DNA from: Xiphophorus maculatus
Lineage: Eukaryota > Chordata > Actinopteri > Cyprinodontiformes > Poeciliidae
NCBI RefSeq assembly: GCF_002775205.1
Contig: NC_036447.1
Location: 29,510,245-29,574,244, forward strand
Length of the DNA: 64,000 bases
Direction of reading: 5' to 3'
Shown here: piece by piece, positions 52,590-64,000 of the stretch
Position numbering within the stretch: position 1 is the stretch's first letter
Layout: every line of letters starts with the position of its first letter
The notes under the pieces: generated by a model
Database searches by the model: none
What the model was told of the DNA's origin: nothing
Seen by the model: the letters and a program-made list of their open reading frames with translations, nothing else
Translations under genes and position numbers: made by a program

Positions 52590-53130
52590 ATTTCCCCCAT
52601 AATTGCTAAAACTGTCACCATGTCGTGACAGTGTAATATGAGACAGATGAGACAACAAAAAAAAAACTATACTCCACCACCTGCCAGTGCTACTGTTACC
52701 ATCTGAAGAAATGAACTGCTCCAAAAACAACCAATCAGAGCCAGGAGGAGGGGCATAGCGCTGTCAATCAATGCTGCTCAATGTGCTAATGGCAGAGAAG
52801 CAACTTACCTTCACAGGAAAACTATTTATCCACCAACATTGGCAGCCATGCTAACTAGCTTTAGCATTTGTGTCATGCTATGTTGTAGTGACAGCTTAGT
52901 AGCTTTGCACAGAGCAAATGGGAAGGGTTGCGCACGAGAGTGATTGACAGCGCTAAGACCCTCCTCCTGGCTCTGATTGGTTGTTTATGACTGAGTGGTG
53001 TATTTCTGCAGTTGGTACTGGGAGCACTGGGAGCTGGATTTTTTTCACAGATGATCTGTTTTACATCATTCTGTCTCGGCATAATGATAATTTTATCAAA
53101 TATAAATGCTACATCCTGCAGCTTTAAGCT
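52590..53130. mobile_element. MITE related to the 54.2-kb element, with internal inverted arms
   Basis: The right end (CATAATGATAATTTTATC... CTGCAGCTTTAAG, 53082-53129) matches the right end of the element at 54217-54829. The middle holds two long inverted arms: 52731-52770 (CCAATCAGAGCCAGGAGG, GCGCTGTCAATCA) and 52940-52983, its near reverse complement. The same arm occurs at 234-275. The left terminus is not clear. Confidence 0.6.
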
Positions 53131-54216
53131 TTTGTGGGGGGTTTGTTCTCAGCATCGCCTCTCCTGCATGTTTTGTTTGTGATTCTTGATTCAAAGGATT
53201 TTTACTAATCTAAAATTTGTTGAAAAACTAAGTATATCAGAAAACCTCTAGAATTTCATTTACACGGTGTGTAATGCTTGAATTTAAAGAGGATGCCCCA
53301 TGGACTAGGGCATCCATTTTTGCTTTTCTCGGAAATTGCTTGCCTTTTGTCATTTTCATTTTCCAACAGAATCACGTCGTTCCCTTATTCTCCCTTTTAG
53401 TGCCTCGATTACAGAATCATTCTTCCATCTTTCAGAGACACAACAAGAATCGTTTCACTTAGGTCACAAAACTGGCACGTGCTCACTCAGTGGCTCGCAC
53501 AGGCATGCCGTGAAACACACAAAAATCAGAGGTGGAGAGATGAAAGTGCAGAAAAGTGTTGCACAAAGGAGGAAATAATAACAGAAGGGAAAGAATGGCA
53601 CTCACAGCTTGGCATTCAAACAGAGGATTTCCTCTCCGTTCCTTGTCTTCCCTCCGCTCTTTCTGTTTACCCACGACTCATGTGTCTCGTATGCGGAGCG
53701 GGTTAACGACCACCTCATCACAGTCTGAACCTGAAAACTTAGAATCCGAAGTTTCCCCGCCACATCCTCCTGTGGAAGTGAGTCGGTCTTCAGAGCTCGA
53801 AAACTTCCAAGACTCCCCAAGACGCCACTAAAGGCGAAACGAGATTTCAGCAGCAGAAGGGATGAGGATATTAAACTTCAAAGACATTTTTGGAGCCTAC
53901 TGAACAATATCCAAGTATTATTCACCATTTTACTATGTTGTTGAGTCAGCAGACTGTCTTCCTGTGGCATTTCAACAACAACAAAAAAAAAAGGTGATGA
54001 ATGTCTCAGGCCAAATATTTGCTTCCTATAGGGGAAGTTCATGAAACACTTAGGACACTATCACAGTCAGCAGGCCTGGGAGAAAACAAGTTGTTTTCTT
54101 ACCTTTGCTGCTCTTCTCCTTTCAGCCTCATAACAGATAAAACATGATGAACCAGTTCTATCTAAGTGTTCTGCAGCAAACTCAACAAAAGATTTGGATT
54201 GTCACTTTTACCTGGT
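53130..54216. other. Intergenic, nothing recognised
   Basis: About 1.1 kb between two MITEs. Several open frames of 60-90 codons on both strands overlap each other around 53.3-53.8 kb. None has a recognisable motif, start context or splice pattern, and I see no gene here. Confidence 0.6.
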
Positions 54217-54829
54217 ACTTAAAGCTGCAGTGTGTAACTTTTACAAAAATATATAATTTTACATATTTGCCAAAAATGTCTCTACGTCGTGACACCAGCT
54301 GCATTTCCACTGACTGTACAATTTGACATTTTGAAATAAACTTTGCTTAATGGACAAAACAACAATTTTGAAAAAACTTGTTTTTGGATAAAAAGGTTTG
54401 GTGCTGGGATGAGATGTTTTGTTGTTGTTCTTGTTTTTTTTTGGCCGTATCAAAATTGGTGCTTATCGCAAAACTCACATCACGAGTCACAACGGGATAT
54501 TGTCACATGAAGAAGAAGTAGTTGGAGGATGATGTTGCTGCGTGATTTTTAATAAGACTTATCATGAACAAATATATTTATCTGTGATTTTAATTGCGTT
54601 TCTTATTTAATGGAAACACCGCAACGGTGAAATTGTGTTGTTTAGACTTTAGCAGAAGGTGGATAAAGTTTTGCTCACGTTTGTAATGAAAACAAAGCTA
54701 ACGTCAATATCAAATTTGACAGCACATCCGAGGAGTTTGTGTCATATTATACTGTCACGACATAATGATAATTTTATGTAAAAAGCTTTTTTTAAAAAAA
54801 AATAAAAGTTACACACTGCAGCTTTAAGT
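54217..54829. mobile_element. MITE with perfect 27-bp terminal inverted repeats
   Basis: The termini 54217-54243 and 54803-54829 are exact reverse complements over 27 bp, containing AAAGCTGCAGTGTGTAACTT. The interior of about 560 bp has no coding capacity and contains CTACGTCGTGACAC and, near the right end, CTGTCACGACATAATGATAA. Intact ends suggest a relatively recent insertion. Target duplication could not be separated from the palindromic ends. Confidence 0.85.
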
Positions 54830-57800
54830 CTTAATGAATGTCATACACTAACCCAATAGCCACTCATTTATAATTTCATATTTAAGATATTAATTTAACC
54901 AAAATGTATGAGCACATTTTGAAATGCCTTATCAGTAAGAGGTGCTGCCCAGACACAGGCAGAACGAGCTACGACTGGTCTATTTGTGTACAGAGAGAAG
55001 AGGAGAGGACAGTGTGTGTAAACTTCTGAATTTGAACAGATTTGACTTAAAGGAAATCCTCCTTTTATTGAGACATTTAGACACATTAATCATCCTGGTT
55101 CTCCTAACCAACCTTGACAGGAGAGAAGACGTCTGACTTTCAAATTGGACACAAAAACGAAAAGCCAATGTGTCTAATGCTGTGCGTAAAAACATCTAAT
55201 TTCAGCTGTATAATAAAGCAATCGTTTTCAAATGAACACAAAATAAATTGAATTACAGCAAAAGTAACCACAAGCAGAGGAAAAAAGAAGGCTGCTTTTC
55301 TGAAAGTGTGCAACTGGAAATTAGATGAACACATTTAAGACCTTTTTCTAAAAATGTGGAATTCATTACAGCAACTTCAACTATCCCTTTATGAAAAATC
55401 TGCTTTTTTCAGCTTTACATCATGTTATATTGTTATTCCCTCATCAAAGTAATACCTGGAGTGTTGCTTGGTTCTTTCATGAGAAAGTCATTAATCTCCA
55501 TGGCAACCATTCAGGCAAAACACCTTGCTGGATCTAGCTCCACCTTCGAGGACGAAGCTCCTCCTCATAGCTGCAGCTTTCAAGCTTCTTAGCTTCCTCC
55601 TCATAGAGAACTACCCAGTGACTCTTCCTCTTGGCTCCTTCAGACTAGTCAGCAGCAATTAGCAAACACCTGGTGGAACTGAGTATCTGCTGAGCTCATT
55701 GTAGGAACTCCTTCAACTGCTGGACAAATGTTGTTAAAGTGCTAATAGAGGAGAGATGACTTCCTGAATGTGGAGTTTCAGAAAAAAACCAGAGTCCCTC
55801 TGTCTTTTTAAAGAGACAAAAGCCCAATTTCAAGGTGTTAAATTACAAAGTAAAATTTCTAACAAGTCATATTTACAAAGGTAGCATTTTTTAACAACTG
55901 ATGGAAAAATAGTTACTGTATTGCTAACTATAAGATCCCGCTGTGCTTGGAAAGACATAATACTGCCCCTTTTGGACTCCAGCCAGCAGTAAGATATGAT
56001 ATAAATAAACTTTAAATGCCCCGTTTTTCTTACTTAAGTGCTTTTGTTTGGTATAAATCATATCGTTTTTAGGTAGACATGCAGTGTAACCCTTGTGGAA
56101 TCCAAGGCAGCTCTCTATAGATTTATTGTTTTCAGAAGAAGAAGAAGAAAAAAAGAGCTAATCGTAATAACAGCGGCTGCAGAGCGCAGCACTTGGCAGA
56201 GCCTCGAGGGACTGTTGTTCAGTTGGAGCGTTTCTCTTTTACCGCTGTGTGTCTGTGTGGAAGCGAACGCAGCTTCAGGGTCGGTGTGCAGGGTCAGAAT
56301 GCTGGCGAGGTACTTTCACCGACTTCCAGAGACTTACCAATCAATAACGGCTCCAAATGGGGACAGAAATACCTGCACACAGCACTTCACTCCCACTGCT
56401 GGATCCTTTTTAAGAAAGGAAGCATTTTGCTGAATAGATTGTGTAGATGTTGCCCACACGGAACTAAGGGGAAGTGGATGGAGAAGGCCACTGGAGGCCT
56501 TCCACAGGCTTAATAGGCAATTAGCCTGGAAGAAAAAAAAAGTGATCATAAATGCACACCTAAAAAACAACACACACAAGCAGTCCCTGTTGGAGGAAAC
56601 AACTGCTGTTCTGGAAGGACCTCAGAAGTTATGGAGAGTCGGGATTTCCACGGCTCAGCCTGGAGAATCTGTAAACAGGACCACTGAGGAAATGACTTCC
56701 TGCTTTGCTTTGGAGAAATGAACATTTATGGTCAGAGGAAAAAGCAGAACATTTAACATACAAGACATTTATGCCATTTTTTTGGAAAGTACCCAAGCTG
56801 ATACAAATGAGTGGAATGGAACAAAGTAAATGAGCAGCACCTAATAAGATTAATATTAATTCATGTAACTAGTATTTCTTATAAAAGAGCAATACTTTGT
56901 CTAGGCTTTGGAGTTGAATGATTGAAACTGTATGATATTTATGAATGTGTTTCCTTGTAACAAGGCTGTCCTTTGCGGTGCAGATGAATGTTGAGGGATC
57001 AACGTTGGTTTATTCATCATTAGAACCAACCAAACATACAACCGTAGCTTGAAATAGTCTCAGCTGAATTAAACATCAAATTGGTGAAGTTCCCTTCAAT
57101 TCACAGGGAACTTCACCAATTCACAAATACATTTACGGAATACATTTACTTTTTATACATATTTTATGTTTTATCCTTACAGCAGAAGCGTCTTTATGAA
57201 ACACCACAAAAAAAACCTTCCCCCCACTTCTCCATGGCCTCCCCCAGAACCTATAAATAGCATCTGGACCCCCGGGGGAAGTATTTGTCCAGACGCCCTG
57301 GAGAGAAACCGACGGGTGAGTCATTCTGAGCACCTCCACATCATTTTTGCATCCACACTTAGCAGATTCCACCAAAAAAAAAAACAACCAACCAAACAAA
57401 AAAAGAGCTCTTACTGAAGTTCTTTACTGTGAGTAAGTTATCCTTCCCTCACAGGCCTCCACCTCACTTCTCACTGAGGAGCAGCTGTGCAGAACCTGCA
57501 TCAAAACGCTACATGCTAATTATTAAAATACTCAATAAATATTCAATAGATACTTAAAACAGTGCAGTGCCAAATAAAGTGCTAGTTGTGGTGCTACTTT
57601 TAATGAAGCGCTGAAGTAAAAATAGTCCCATTAACTCTTCATTACGCCACTCTTTTTGTTTATTTTTATTTTTTCTTTATTTACTTTTTTTAGTTGAATT
57701 TCATTTTACACCCCGAATGCTGATTGTGGATGGGAGGTGTTCAACGCTTGTTGGAATGTATGTTTTCTATATTTCATTTATGCAAAAAGTCAAAACATTG

Positions 57801-58800
57801 TAAACAAAAAAATGGACTCTACAAACTGCTTGGTTTCTGTATAAACGTCGCCTCGCTCTGAAGACAAACACCCCGACCATGAAACACGGCGAGGGCAGCA
57901 TCATGCTGTGGGTACAATCCTCACTGGAAACCTGGAGAACTTGATTTGGAAGGAGGCTCAAGACATAAACGCACAACCAGAACTGAAATGAAATGTGTTA
58001 GACTGTCGGTCCAAAGTGACTCTGTTCAGTCTGAATGAGCTTGAGTTTGAAATAGGAAATGAATGAAATGTGCAGAACCGATTGAGGCGAAACCCCAAAA
58101 GACGCGGCTTGGATTCTTTTCTAAAAATGTTACTTTTCTTTTTATTCGTATTTAAAAATGTCTTCATTGAGAAGAAAGTGGAACCAAAGTCAAATTCCTT
58201 GTTTGTGTGGATAAACGTGGTGAATAAATCTGGTTCATATTTTTACTGCTCAATACAGAAGACGGTTAGTGGAAAATAAAAAAAATAAAAATCTGGCTTT
58301 TTTCACAGAATTCATTACATTTCCTCGTGGAATTCTGACTTTTGATCTCAAAAAATTAAAGTCAGAATCCTGATGAAAAAAAGACAAATTTTTGAGATTA
58401 AAATCTAAATTTTGAGATTCATTTATTTTTATTTTTATTTTTTTTCCAGATTTACAACATCACGCATCACGTTTCTTCCATAACACCAGCATGCACTGCT
58501 CAGTGTTTGTAAATGATAAAGAATCCCAATCAATAAAGAAAATAGAAACGGGCCAAAATGTGAAATAAATAAAAAAATAAAAATCCAAGGGGAGTGAATA
58601 CTTTTGTAAGGCGCTGCAGAGTTGAACTTTTTTTTTGCTGACCTCAGCACTGGTACTTTAGCACCCCCTGCTGGTGACGGCTGACACCAGGATTAGTTTT
58701 GCCTTTCTGAACAGTTGCAAAAAAAGAATGCCACAGCTAAAAAAGTTTGTCAGTAGTTGAATAAATTCTCCCCTCCTCTCTCCTCCATCTAAGAGATGAA
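54830..58800. other. Intergenic region, distal part before tll1
   Basis: A family-A MITE (55398-55972), a perfect 17-bp hairpin (57079-57121) and, at 58300-58440, an A/T-rich repeat of GAGATT and TCAGAATCC words. The open frames at 56095-56513 are not supported by domains or splice signals. No gene recognised. Confidence 0.65.
55398..55972 (+). mobile_element. Family-A MITE, full length
   Basis: The most complete copy, 575 bp: CAGCTTTACATCATGTTATA, TTATTCCCTCATCAAAG, CTCCATGGCAACCATTCAGG, CAGACTAGTCAGCAGCAATTA, GTGCTAATAGAGGAGAG, GCCCAATTTCAAGGTGTTAA, ending with GACATAATACTGCCCCTT. No open frame spans it. Confidence 0.8.
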
Positions 58801-58938
58801 ACCCGGTTAGCATCAGGAAGCTGCCTGGTTCTGGTTCTGGTTCTGCTCACTTTGGTTCCGCCTTCAGAGACTCCTCGAGGTTTATCTTGGGGACAAAGAT
58901 CAAAAGTGTGTTGACCCGCAGCAAATTAACTCCGCATT

Positions 58939-58974
58939 TGTGTGTGTGTGTGTGTCGTGTGTGTGTGTGTGTGT
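58939..58974. repeat. (TG)n microsatellite
   Basis: TG units interrupted once by TCG, in the GC-rich region upstream of tll1. Confidence 0.9.
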
Positions 58975-58979
58975 AGGGG

Positions 58980-59320
58980 TGCGCGTGCTGCCTCCAGGGG
59001 ATTTGCGTCCATGCCTGCTGGGACGTGGACAGCTTGCGGATGGATTGATGGCGTGACGTCACCTCTCCCAGAGGGCAGGATTAAGTCAGGAGGGACAGAG
59101 ACGGCGCTCCGGTAATCTCCCCGGTGATACATGGGGGAAGCGGACACGGTCGGAACCGTGGGTACCGAGTGAGCCCCCTTACCCCCACCCCACCCGACCG
59201 GCCCCCCTCCCCTCCCTCCTCAGTTAAAGCTCCCAGCATGAAGGGTCCAGTGGAAGCTCCGTGGGAAGGCGACGCGCCCCCGGACAGGTGAAGGCAGCAG
59301 CAGGTAAGCTGCAGAGCCGC
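58980..59320 (+). promoter_or_regulatory. GC-rich island, possible upstream tll1 promoter or 5' exon
   Basis: CpG-containing GC-rich DNA within AT-rich surroundings, followed by a good 5' splice donor (GCAGCAG|GTAAGCTG near 59303-59304). A matching acceptor, TTGCTTCCTTCAG ending at 62208, lies 7 bp before the tll1 start codon. This could be a non-coding first exon of tll1. Equally, it may be an unrelated CpG island with a chance donor. Confidence 0.35.
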
Positions 59321-59412
59321 GCAGGGTGAGCTCGTTTGCGGAGGATTTACCTCGGCAAGGTGTTCACAGGCTGCGGCGATTGTCTGTCAACAACTGCTGC
59401 TATAGTACTGCT

Positions 59413-59557
<145 letters not shown>

Positions 59558-59559
59558 TG

Positions 59560-61700
59560 CAATGGAAAGATTGGGCCATTTTTCCTTTTTAGCAGAAAAT
59601 TGTAATGAAATGAGCTTTTCTACAGCGTTACTGTTCACGCGTTCATGCAAACAGAGGAGGACGCAAAGTTAAACCCGAACTGGTTCGAGTGTTGTAGCGC
59701 GTGAAGCGGACAGATTTATTATAGACAAAGCCTTCAAATTCATCTGGTAGAACAGCAGCTTAGACTGCAAGGTAAGAAATAATAGTTTGTAGTGCAGAGA
59801 AGAAGAAATGCTCATTTAATGTCCAATCAACCATTTCTCTTCTCATTTATCTTTATGTTTTGAATTATGATTCTCCCAAAAGTCTCGGTGAGAAAACATG
59901 GTCAGAGGTCACAACAGTTTGACTCAGAATCTGCTGCTGTCCCAGAGAGTCCGTGGTTTCATCTAGCAGAGTTCTGCAGGCTTTAAAGAGCCAACATGAA
60001 GACAAGGAGGAACAGAGTTAGAAACTGTTAAACTAGGCACTTAGCACTGTATCTGTACTTAAATAAATTATTTGGTTATTATTATTTTTTCATTTTTTGG
60101 ACAAAGTTATTAAGATCTAGTTTGGAGATCTTCCAGTTGCGGCTCCAGTTGCCGCTGGTTGCAGGCCCCCTCTTCAAGTGAAGGCGACCCACAGCACCAC
60201 ACAACCTCCACCGGGTTTAACGGGGTCAGCATCAGAATTCATCCACTTCCTTTAATACCAAACGTGGGACTGATTGATGAAAACATCCATTTCAGTCTCA
60301 TCTAGTCTGAGTTCATATTTGTGGTTAAAGTTTGTAAAGTTATGACCATCTTGCTAACTCCACGTGTTCATGTTGGTGATAGTTGGAATGAAGATACTTT
60401 TTGTTCTAATGTCAGTTTTTTATGTTGATTCGGTCGTGGTTGTACTTTGTTACTCTTTATGAAGACTTCAGCCATAACCTGAATGCTGCTCACAGCAGCA
60501 ACGAGAAACGAAGCTCTGCATAATGTCACATTTCTGCTGCAGTCCTGAAATGATAGAAATTAAACAATAAACGGCAAAAATACTTCTACTATATGCATTT
60601 TAAATGTCACTCACCTGTCTTTTGGTATCATTTGCTGTAAATAAAGTGAATAATTAGGTAGAAGAGACGCAGCTTCATGTTTCTTCATGTTTCCTTTCAG
60701 GTCCGACGTTTGGACAGATTTCCATTTGTTATTTTCAAGGACTTTTAACTCGTGGAAGTGAAACAAATATGCTGCATTTTCTTTGGCTGACAGAACAGTT
60801 TTGGATCCAGCAGAAAACGAAAGAATTACAACATCATCGTCATCTATCATCAAAGGCCTCCAACGTTTCTTAAATCAGATTTTCACAAAGTTCCTAAAGA
60901 TTTGAGTCGAAGTGAATACAAACAGGTCCAATTCGTTTAATAACAGAGGAAAAATTGATCATTTGATCAGAAATCAAGATTCATATGAAATAAACATTTT
61001 GTCACCTTCCTAAGATAATGGCTGAAGTCTTTTTTTTTATTTGTTTGCCAAAAGTGTTTTTTGTGCCTAAATCATCTTTCGTCAAAAAAGCGAAGATTTT
61101 TGCAAAACAAAGAAAAAACAAACAAACAGCATTTTTTGGCAAAAATGACTTAGGCCTTTATTCTTGGAAGGGGTCGTCTGGTTTTTCATTAAGATGACAA
61201 AATTCAAAATGTGGGGATGTTGATCACTTTACTGCCATTTTGTGCTGTCCTCCCTCTTTACGCACGGAATCCTTGGTTTTTTTTGTGCTTCTTCCATGAC
61301 AATGAGGAGAAGAGGAGAGAATAAAAGACTGACTTCACGCCGTAGCTACATTTCCTATATTCATCTGTCTGAGCGTTTATGGTTTTGCTGTCACCTACTT
61401 GGCAGTTTCCTCTAAATAACCAGAAAACCCGCAGGCAAATTTGCTGAGGTCCTGTTACTTTTACCGCTACCGGTTTTTAATTCACGCAAGCAGTCTTGAA
61501 TTTGCGGGTCTGGGTCCAATATCCTGTCATAACCAGAGCGCGCTTATTCTCCTGCTTCAGATGCGCTGAGATCAGAGAGGAAAGAGCGCCTTCTTCTCTT
61601 TTCTCCTCTTTTTTTCCCTTTGTTGGGTGAATTCAGCCGCAGAAACTCTGAATGAGAACAAAAGAAGTGAAAAGAAAGTTTTGAAAGCGTGCAGGTATGC
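59560..61700. other. Region upstream of tll1
   Basis: AT-rich with no recognised exon or complete mobile element. If the donor at 59304 is real, this is 5' UTR intron sequence. Confidence 0.55.
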
Positions 61701-61709
61701 AGTGGTGGC

Positions 61710-62215
61710 GGTATGTGGGCGTGTGCGTGTGTGTGCGTGCGTGTGTGTGTGTGAGGGCGGTGCGCTGACACAGCCTGAGAGAGACAGCAGAGGCTGAACC
61801 CCAGGGAGGGAGCGACATCAGTGCGGGGCAGGCTGGGAATTATGCGACGCGGATGCGTCCAGTTCTGTGTCCGCGCAGCAGAGAGACACAGCGGGGCGTC
61901 TTTACGCTCAGAAGCCGCCTCGTCCTCAAAACCTCACCGCCGTTCTCTCTCCTTTCTCCCGCTCCAGTCTCACCTGCGAAGCCACGGCGGAGGACCGCGG
62001 AGCTCCTCGGCGCTGAGCGACTCACGGATTCTCCGGTTAGCCATGAAGACGCGCGGGGCGCAGTAACTCCTCGCCACCAGAGAGCCACGCGACCATCACC
62101 ATGACCCTTTAAAGTCTCGCCGTCCATCTCCAAGCAGCAGAGGAGACGAACAGAGAGGCCTTTAAAAACAACAACAACAAAAAAACAATTATTTTTTGCT
62201 TCCTTCAGTCCGCAG
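61710..62215 (+). promoter_or_regulatory. tll1 proximal promoter and 5' UTR region
   Basis: A GC-rich, CpG-containing block (61720-62110) beginning with a (GT)n tract (61726-61753) and leading to the tll1 start. Just before the start the sequence changes to an A-rich CAACAACAA stretch and a pyrimidine tract ending CCTTCAG, which could be either plain 5' UTR or a splice acceptor. Confidence 0.5.
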
Positions 62216-62396
62216 ATGGACCGAGTGCCCTTGGCACTGGCCGCTAAGATGCGCTGGATCACGCTGATGCTTGCGGGCTTGACCTTCTGGGGGAAACTTT
62301 CTATTTCTAACTGTTTCGACTACGAGGAGCCCGGATTTGATTATTATGAAGAGGAGAAAGTGGAAAGCATCGACTACAAGGACCCGTGCAAAGCTG
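62216..62396 (+). CDS. tll1: Tolloid-like 1, first coding exon (partial gene)
   Basis: TLL1 is a secreted astacin-family zinc metalloprotease of the BMP1/tolloid group. It cleaves chordin and procollagen and matters in heart development in mammals. Only exon 1 lies in the window: 60 codons plus one base, ending in the donor CTG|GTGAGT. It encodes a hydrophobic signal segment ([14 protein letters not shown]) and an acidic, tyrosine-rich start of the propeptide ending [11 protein letters not shown]. That last motif matches vertebrate TLL1 ([10 protein letters not shown]) better than BMP1 (LNYKDPCKA), and the position after cpe supports tll1. A second in-frame Met at codon 12 is an alternative start. 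Protease, CUB and EGF exons lie beyond the window. Confidence 0.9.
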
Positions 62397-63059
62397 GTGA
62401 GTCAATTTTCCAACTTTGATTCAGGTTGTTTTTTTTTTTTGTTTTTTTTTTTTAAACGTTTCAGTGATGACATGAATAATTATCCTCTGCGTGTGGGCAC
62501 AGTGATCCTCTCACACATCTGGCTCCGATCAGGCACGTGTATGTGTGCATGAGCAATGACAGCCCGCGTGCGTCTGTGCATGCGCTCGTGCCCAGATGAT
62601 CCTTTTCAGGCAGTTTTTGGTGGCGGGATGAGTCCTGCAGCCCGCAGATCCCGCCGCGCGCGGATCCTCCTCGTGGCGCGCTGCTTGTGACCCGCGCGCG
62701 CCGCTCTCAGATCAGATCAGGAGCCAAAGTCATGCTGCGTTCTGAGACGTGGTCGGGAAAAGCGGTTCCAGAGCGGTTTCGGCATTTGCGCAGATGAGAA
62801 ACAGCTGGAATGCAGTGTAGCATCAGGCGCTGCTGTCTTCCTCACTCTAACTCTTGAACAAATTATGCAAAAAAATAATTTAGCGGCAGACTTGGAGCAG
62901 CTTCGAGTAAAGCATGTTTGATGGAAAGCCGCCGTGGAAGAGGTTTATGTGAACATAAAATAAATAAGCCGTGACCAGGTTCAGTTCATTTTCAGTGGAA
63001 CTTTGCTCCGTTTTTCAAGCAGAGCTGCGTTGTTACAAAGCGAGTTTTAAAGTTTCCTC

Positions 63060-63610
63060 CGATCCACTTTTTCACTTCCAATACCGATACTGATTTCTGA
63101 AGGTTAGTATTGCCGATACAGAAAAAAAACACAAAATAACTGTGCTGAATTGACTTAAAACGTTTGTTTTCTTACACACAGACATGTACTTAACAATTTT
63201 TTGAAAGCTCTGCACCAGTACACCACACCTAAATACACCAATAGCTCCACAAGCTTGATCAAACCCGTAGAAACAACACAACTGTAATTTGTTAAGTCAG
63301 TTCAATTAGGAGTAGAACAGCCAATGTAAAATAAGTATTAAATAAACTGACACTGACAATAACAATAGGTTGGCTACGTTGGTCAAACATGTAAAAATAA
63401 ACTGCAACAAACCGTCTTTCAAATTATTCAGAAAGTGCAATCAGGGATTCTAAATGTAATGTCAAATAAATAATAAAGCATGATGTCACTCAGAGCACAA
63501 CGCATAGAATTAGACTAGTTATAGCCTTAAGGATCAGGCACATTGTCACCTGATCTAAAATTATGTTCAATATCTTCACTGATATGGATATTAAAATCGG
63601 ATCGGAGCAT
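63060..63610. mobile_element. Family-B dispersed repeat, longest copy
   Basis: From CCGATACTGATTTCTGAAGG through CTGCACCAGTACACCACAC, CAATTAGGAGTAGAACAGCC, TTGGTCAAACATGTAAAAAT, CAACAAACCGTCTTTC and AGGCACATTGTCACC to the GATATGG...ATCGGATCGG right end. It is the best copy for defining the family. Confidence 0.75.
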
Positions 63611-63753
63611 CTAAGTGGAGATGCTTATGCTAGAGCATTTTACAACACATAAAACAAAAAGTGATTTTCTCCGTAAAATTGTATGCTAATAAAGTAACAC
63701 TCATCATATGAAAGCAACAAGAAATAATTAGAAAAGGATGATTTACTTGTTAA

Positions 63754-64000
63754 AGGGACAGTATTATGTAAACTTGACTTTTTTGAGCTTTACATCGTGT
63801 TATGTTATTCCCTCATCAAAAACACACCTGAAGTGTTGCTTTGATTCTTTCATGCATGTTTGAGAAATCCTCTAATCTCCCATGGCAACCATTGAGATGT
63901 GTGAAACACCTGGGTAAGCCTAACGCTGCCTTCTAGGACAAAGTTGCAGTTTCCAAATTTTCTAGTTTCCACCTCACATAGCAGTCCTCCCTCCTGACTC
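63754..64000 (+). mobile_element. Family-A MITE, cut by the window end
   Basis: The left terminus AAAGGGACAGTATTATGTA, then GAGCTTTACATCGTGTTATG, TTCTTTCATGCATGTTTGAG and CCATGGCAACCATTGAG. The right part lies outside the window. Confidence 0.8.

Larger units (their letters stand above)
49549..52590. other. Intergenic DNA downstream of cpe, second part
   Basis: Non-coding. It contains a perfect 16-bp hairpin (49738-49773), a diverged repeat (50510-51010), an inverted-repeat MITE piece (51403-51468), a (CA)n tract (52021-52111) and a triplicated 9-mer (CTCTGTTTG) near 52225-52250. No convincing gene. Confidence 0.7.
62397..64000 (+). other. tll1 intron 1 (start only)
   Basis: GC-rich for the first 400 bp, then AT-rich. 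It contains a family-B repeat (63060-63610) and a family-A MITE cut by the window end. No second exon was seen. Confidence 0.75.

Noticed and set aside
53274-53831. Cluster of overlapping frames on both strands, considered as a hidden gene between cpe and tll1
   Set aside because: No conserved motif, consistent frame, splice sites or start context; overlapping frames contradict each other.
56095-56513. Two overlapping + strand frames of 106 and 112 aa
   Set aside because: No recognisable domain, and neither frame is extended by splice signals.

Overview
This is 64 kb of AT-rich vertebrate nuclear DNA, almost certainly from a ray-finned (teleost) fish. The exons match vertebrate MED28, KLHL2, MSMO1, CPE and TLL1. 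Introns are fairly short, GT-AG (one GC-AG), and filled with fish-type non-autonomous DNA transposons, a tRNA-derived SINE and long CA/TG microsatellites. I cannot name the species.

Layout, all genes on the + strand and head to tail: med28 (1637-2971, complete, 4 coding exons, 180 aa); klhl2 (7483-19429, complete, 15 coding exons, 588 aa); msmo1 (23172-26895, complete, 5 coding exons plus an inferred 5' non-coding exon near 21.46 kb, 291 aa); cpe (28621-44995, complete, 9 exons, 456 aa); tll1 (from 62216, first coding exon only, cut by the window end). Each complete CDS was rebuilt exon by exon, with splice phases that close exactly and a terminal stop. The order klhl2-msmo1-cpe-tll1 matches human 4q32; med28 beside it is not the human arrangement, since human MED28 is on 4p15.

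The genes are not an operon and do not form a pathway: a Mediator subunit, a CUL3 substrate adaptor, a sterol C4-demethylase, a prohormone-processing carboxypeptidase and an extracellular metalloprotease. The msmo1 promoter does carry the expected cholesterol-gene signature (four CCAAT boxes, a perfect CRE and an SRE-like site).

The rest is introns and intergenic DNA. The 14-kb gap between cpe and tll1 (45.2-59 kb) shows no gene. Recognisable mobile elements include a MITE family with about ten copies, a Tc1-like element with IR/DR arms and a gutted transposase, a TTAA-flanked piggyBac-like MITE, hAT-like MITEs and a MITE with perfect 27-bp ends.

No new multi-gene biological system was found. 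The most interesting signals are: a strong excess of perfect short-loop hairpins (12 or more with arms of at least 12 bp, four packed into 130 bp in a cpe intron); a GC-AG intron in cpe; a CPE precursor without the polybasic propeptide site; and TG/CG tracts at both ends of klhl2 intron 1.
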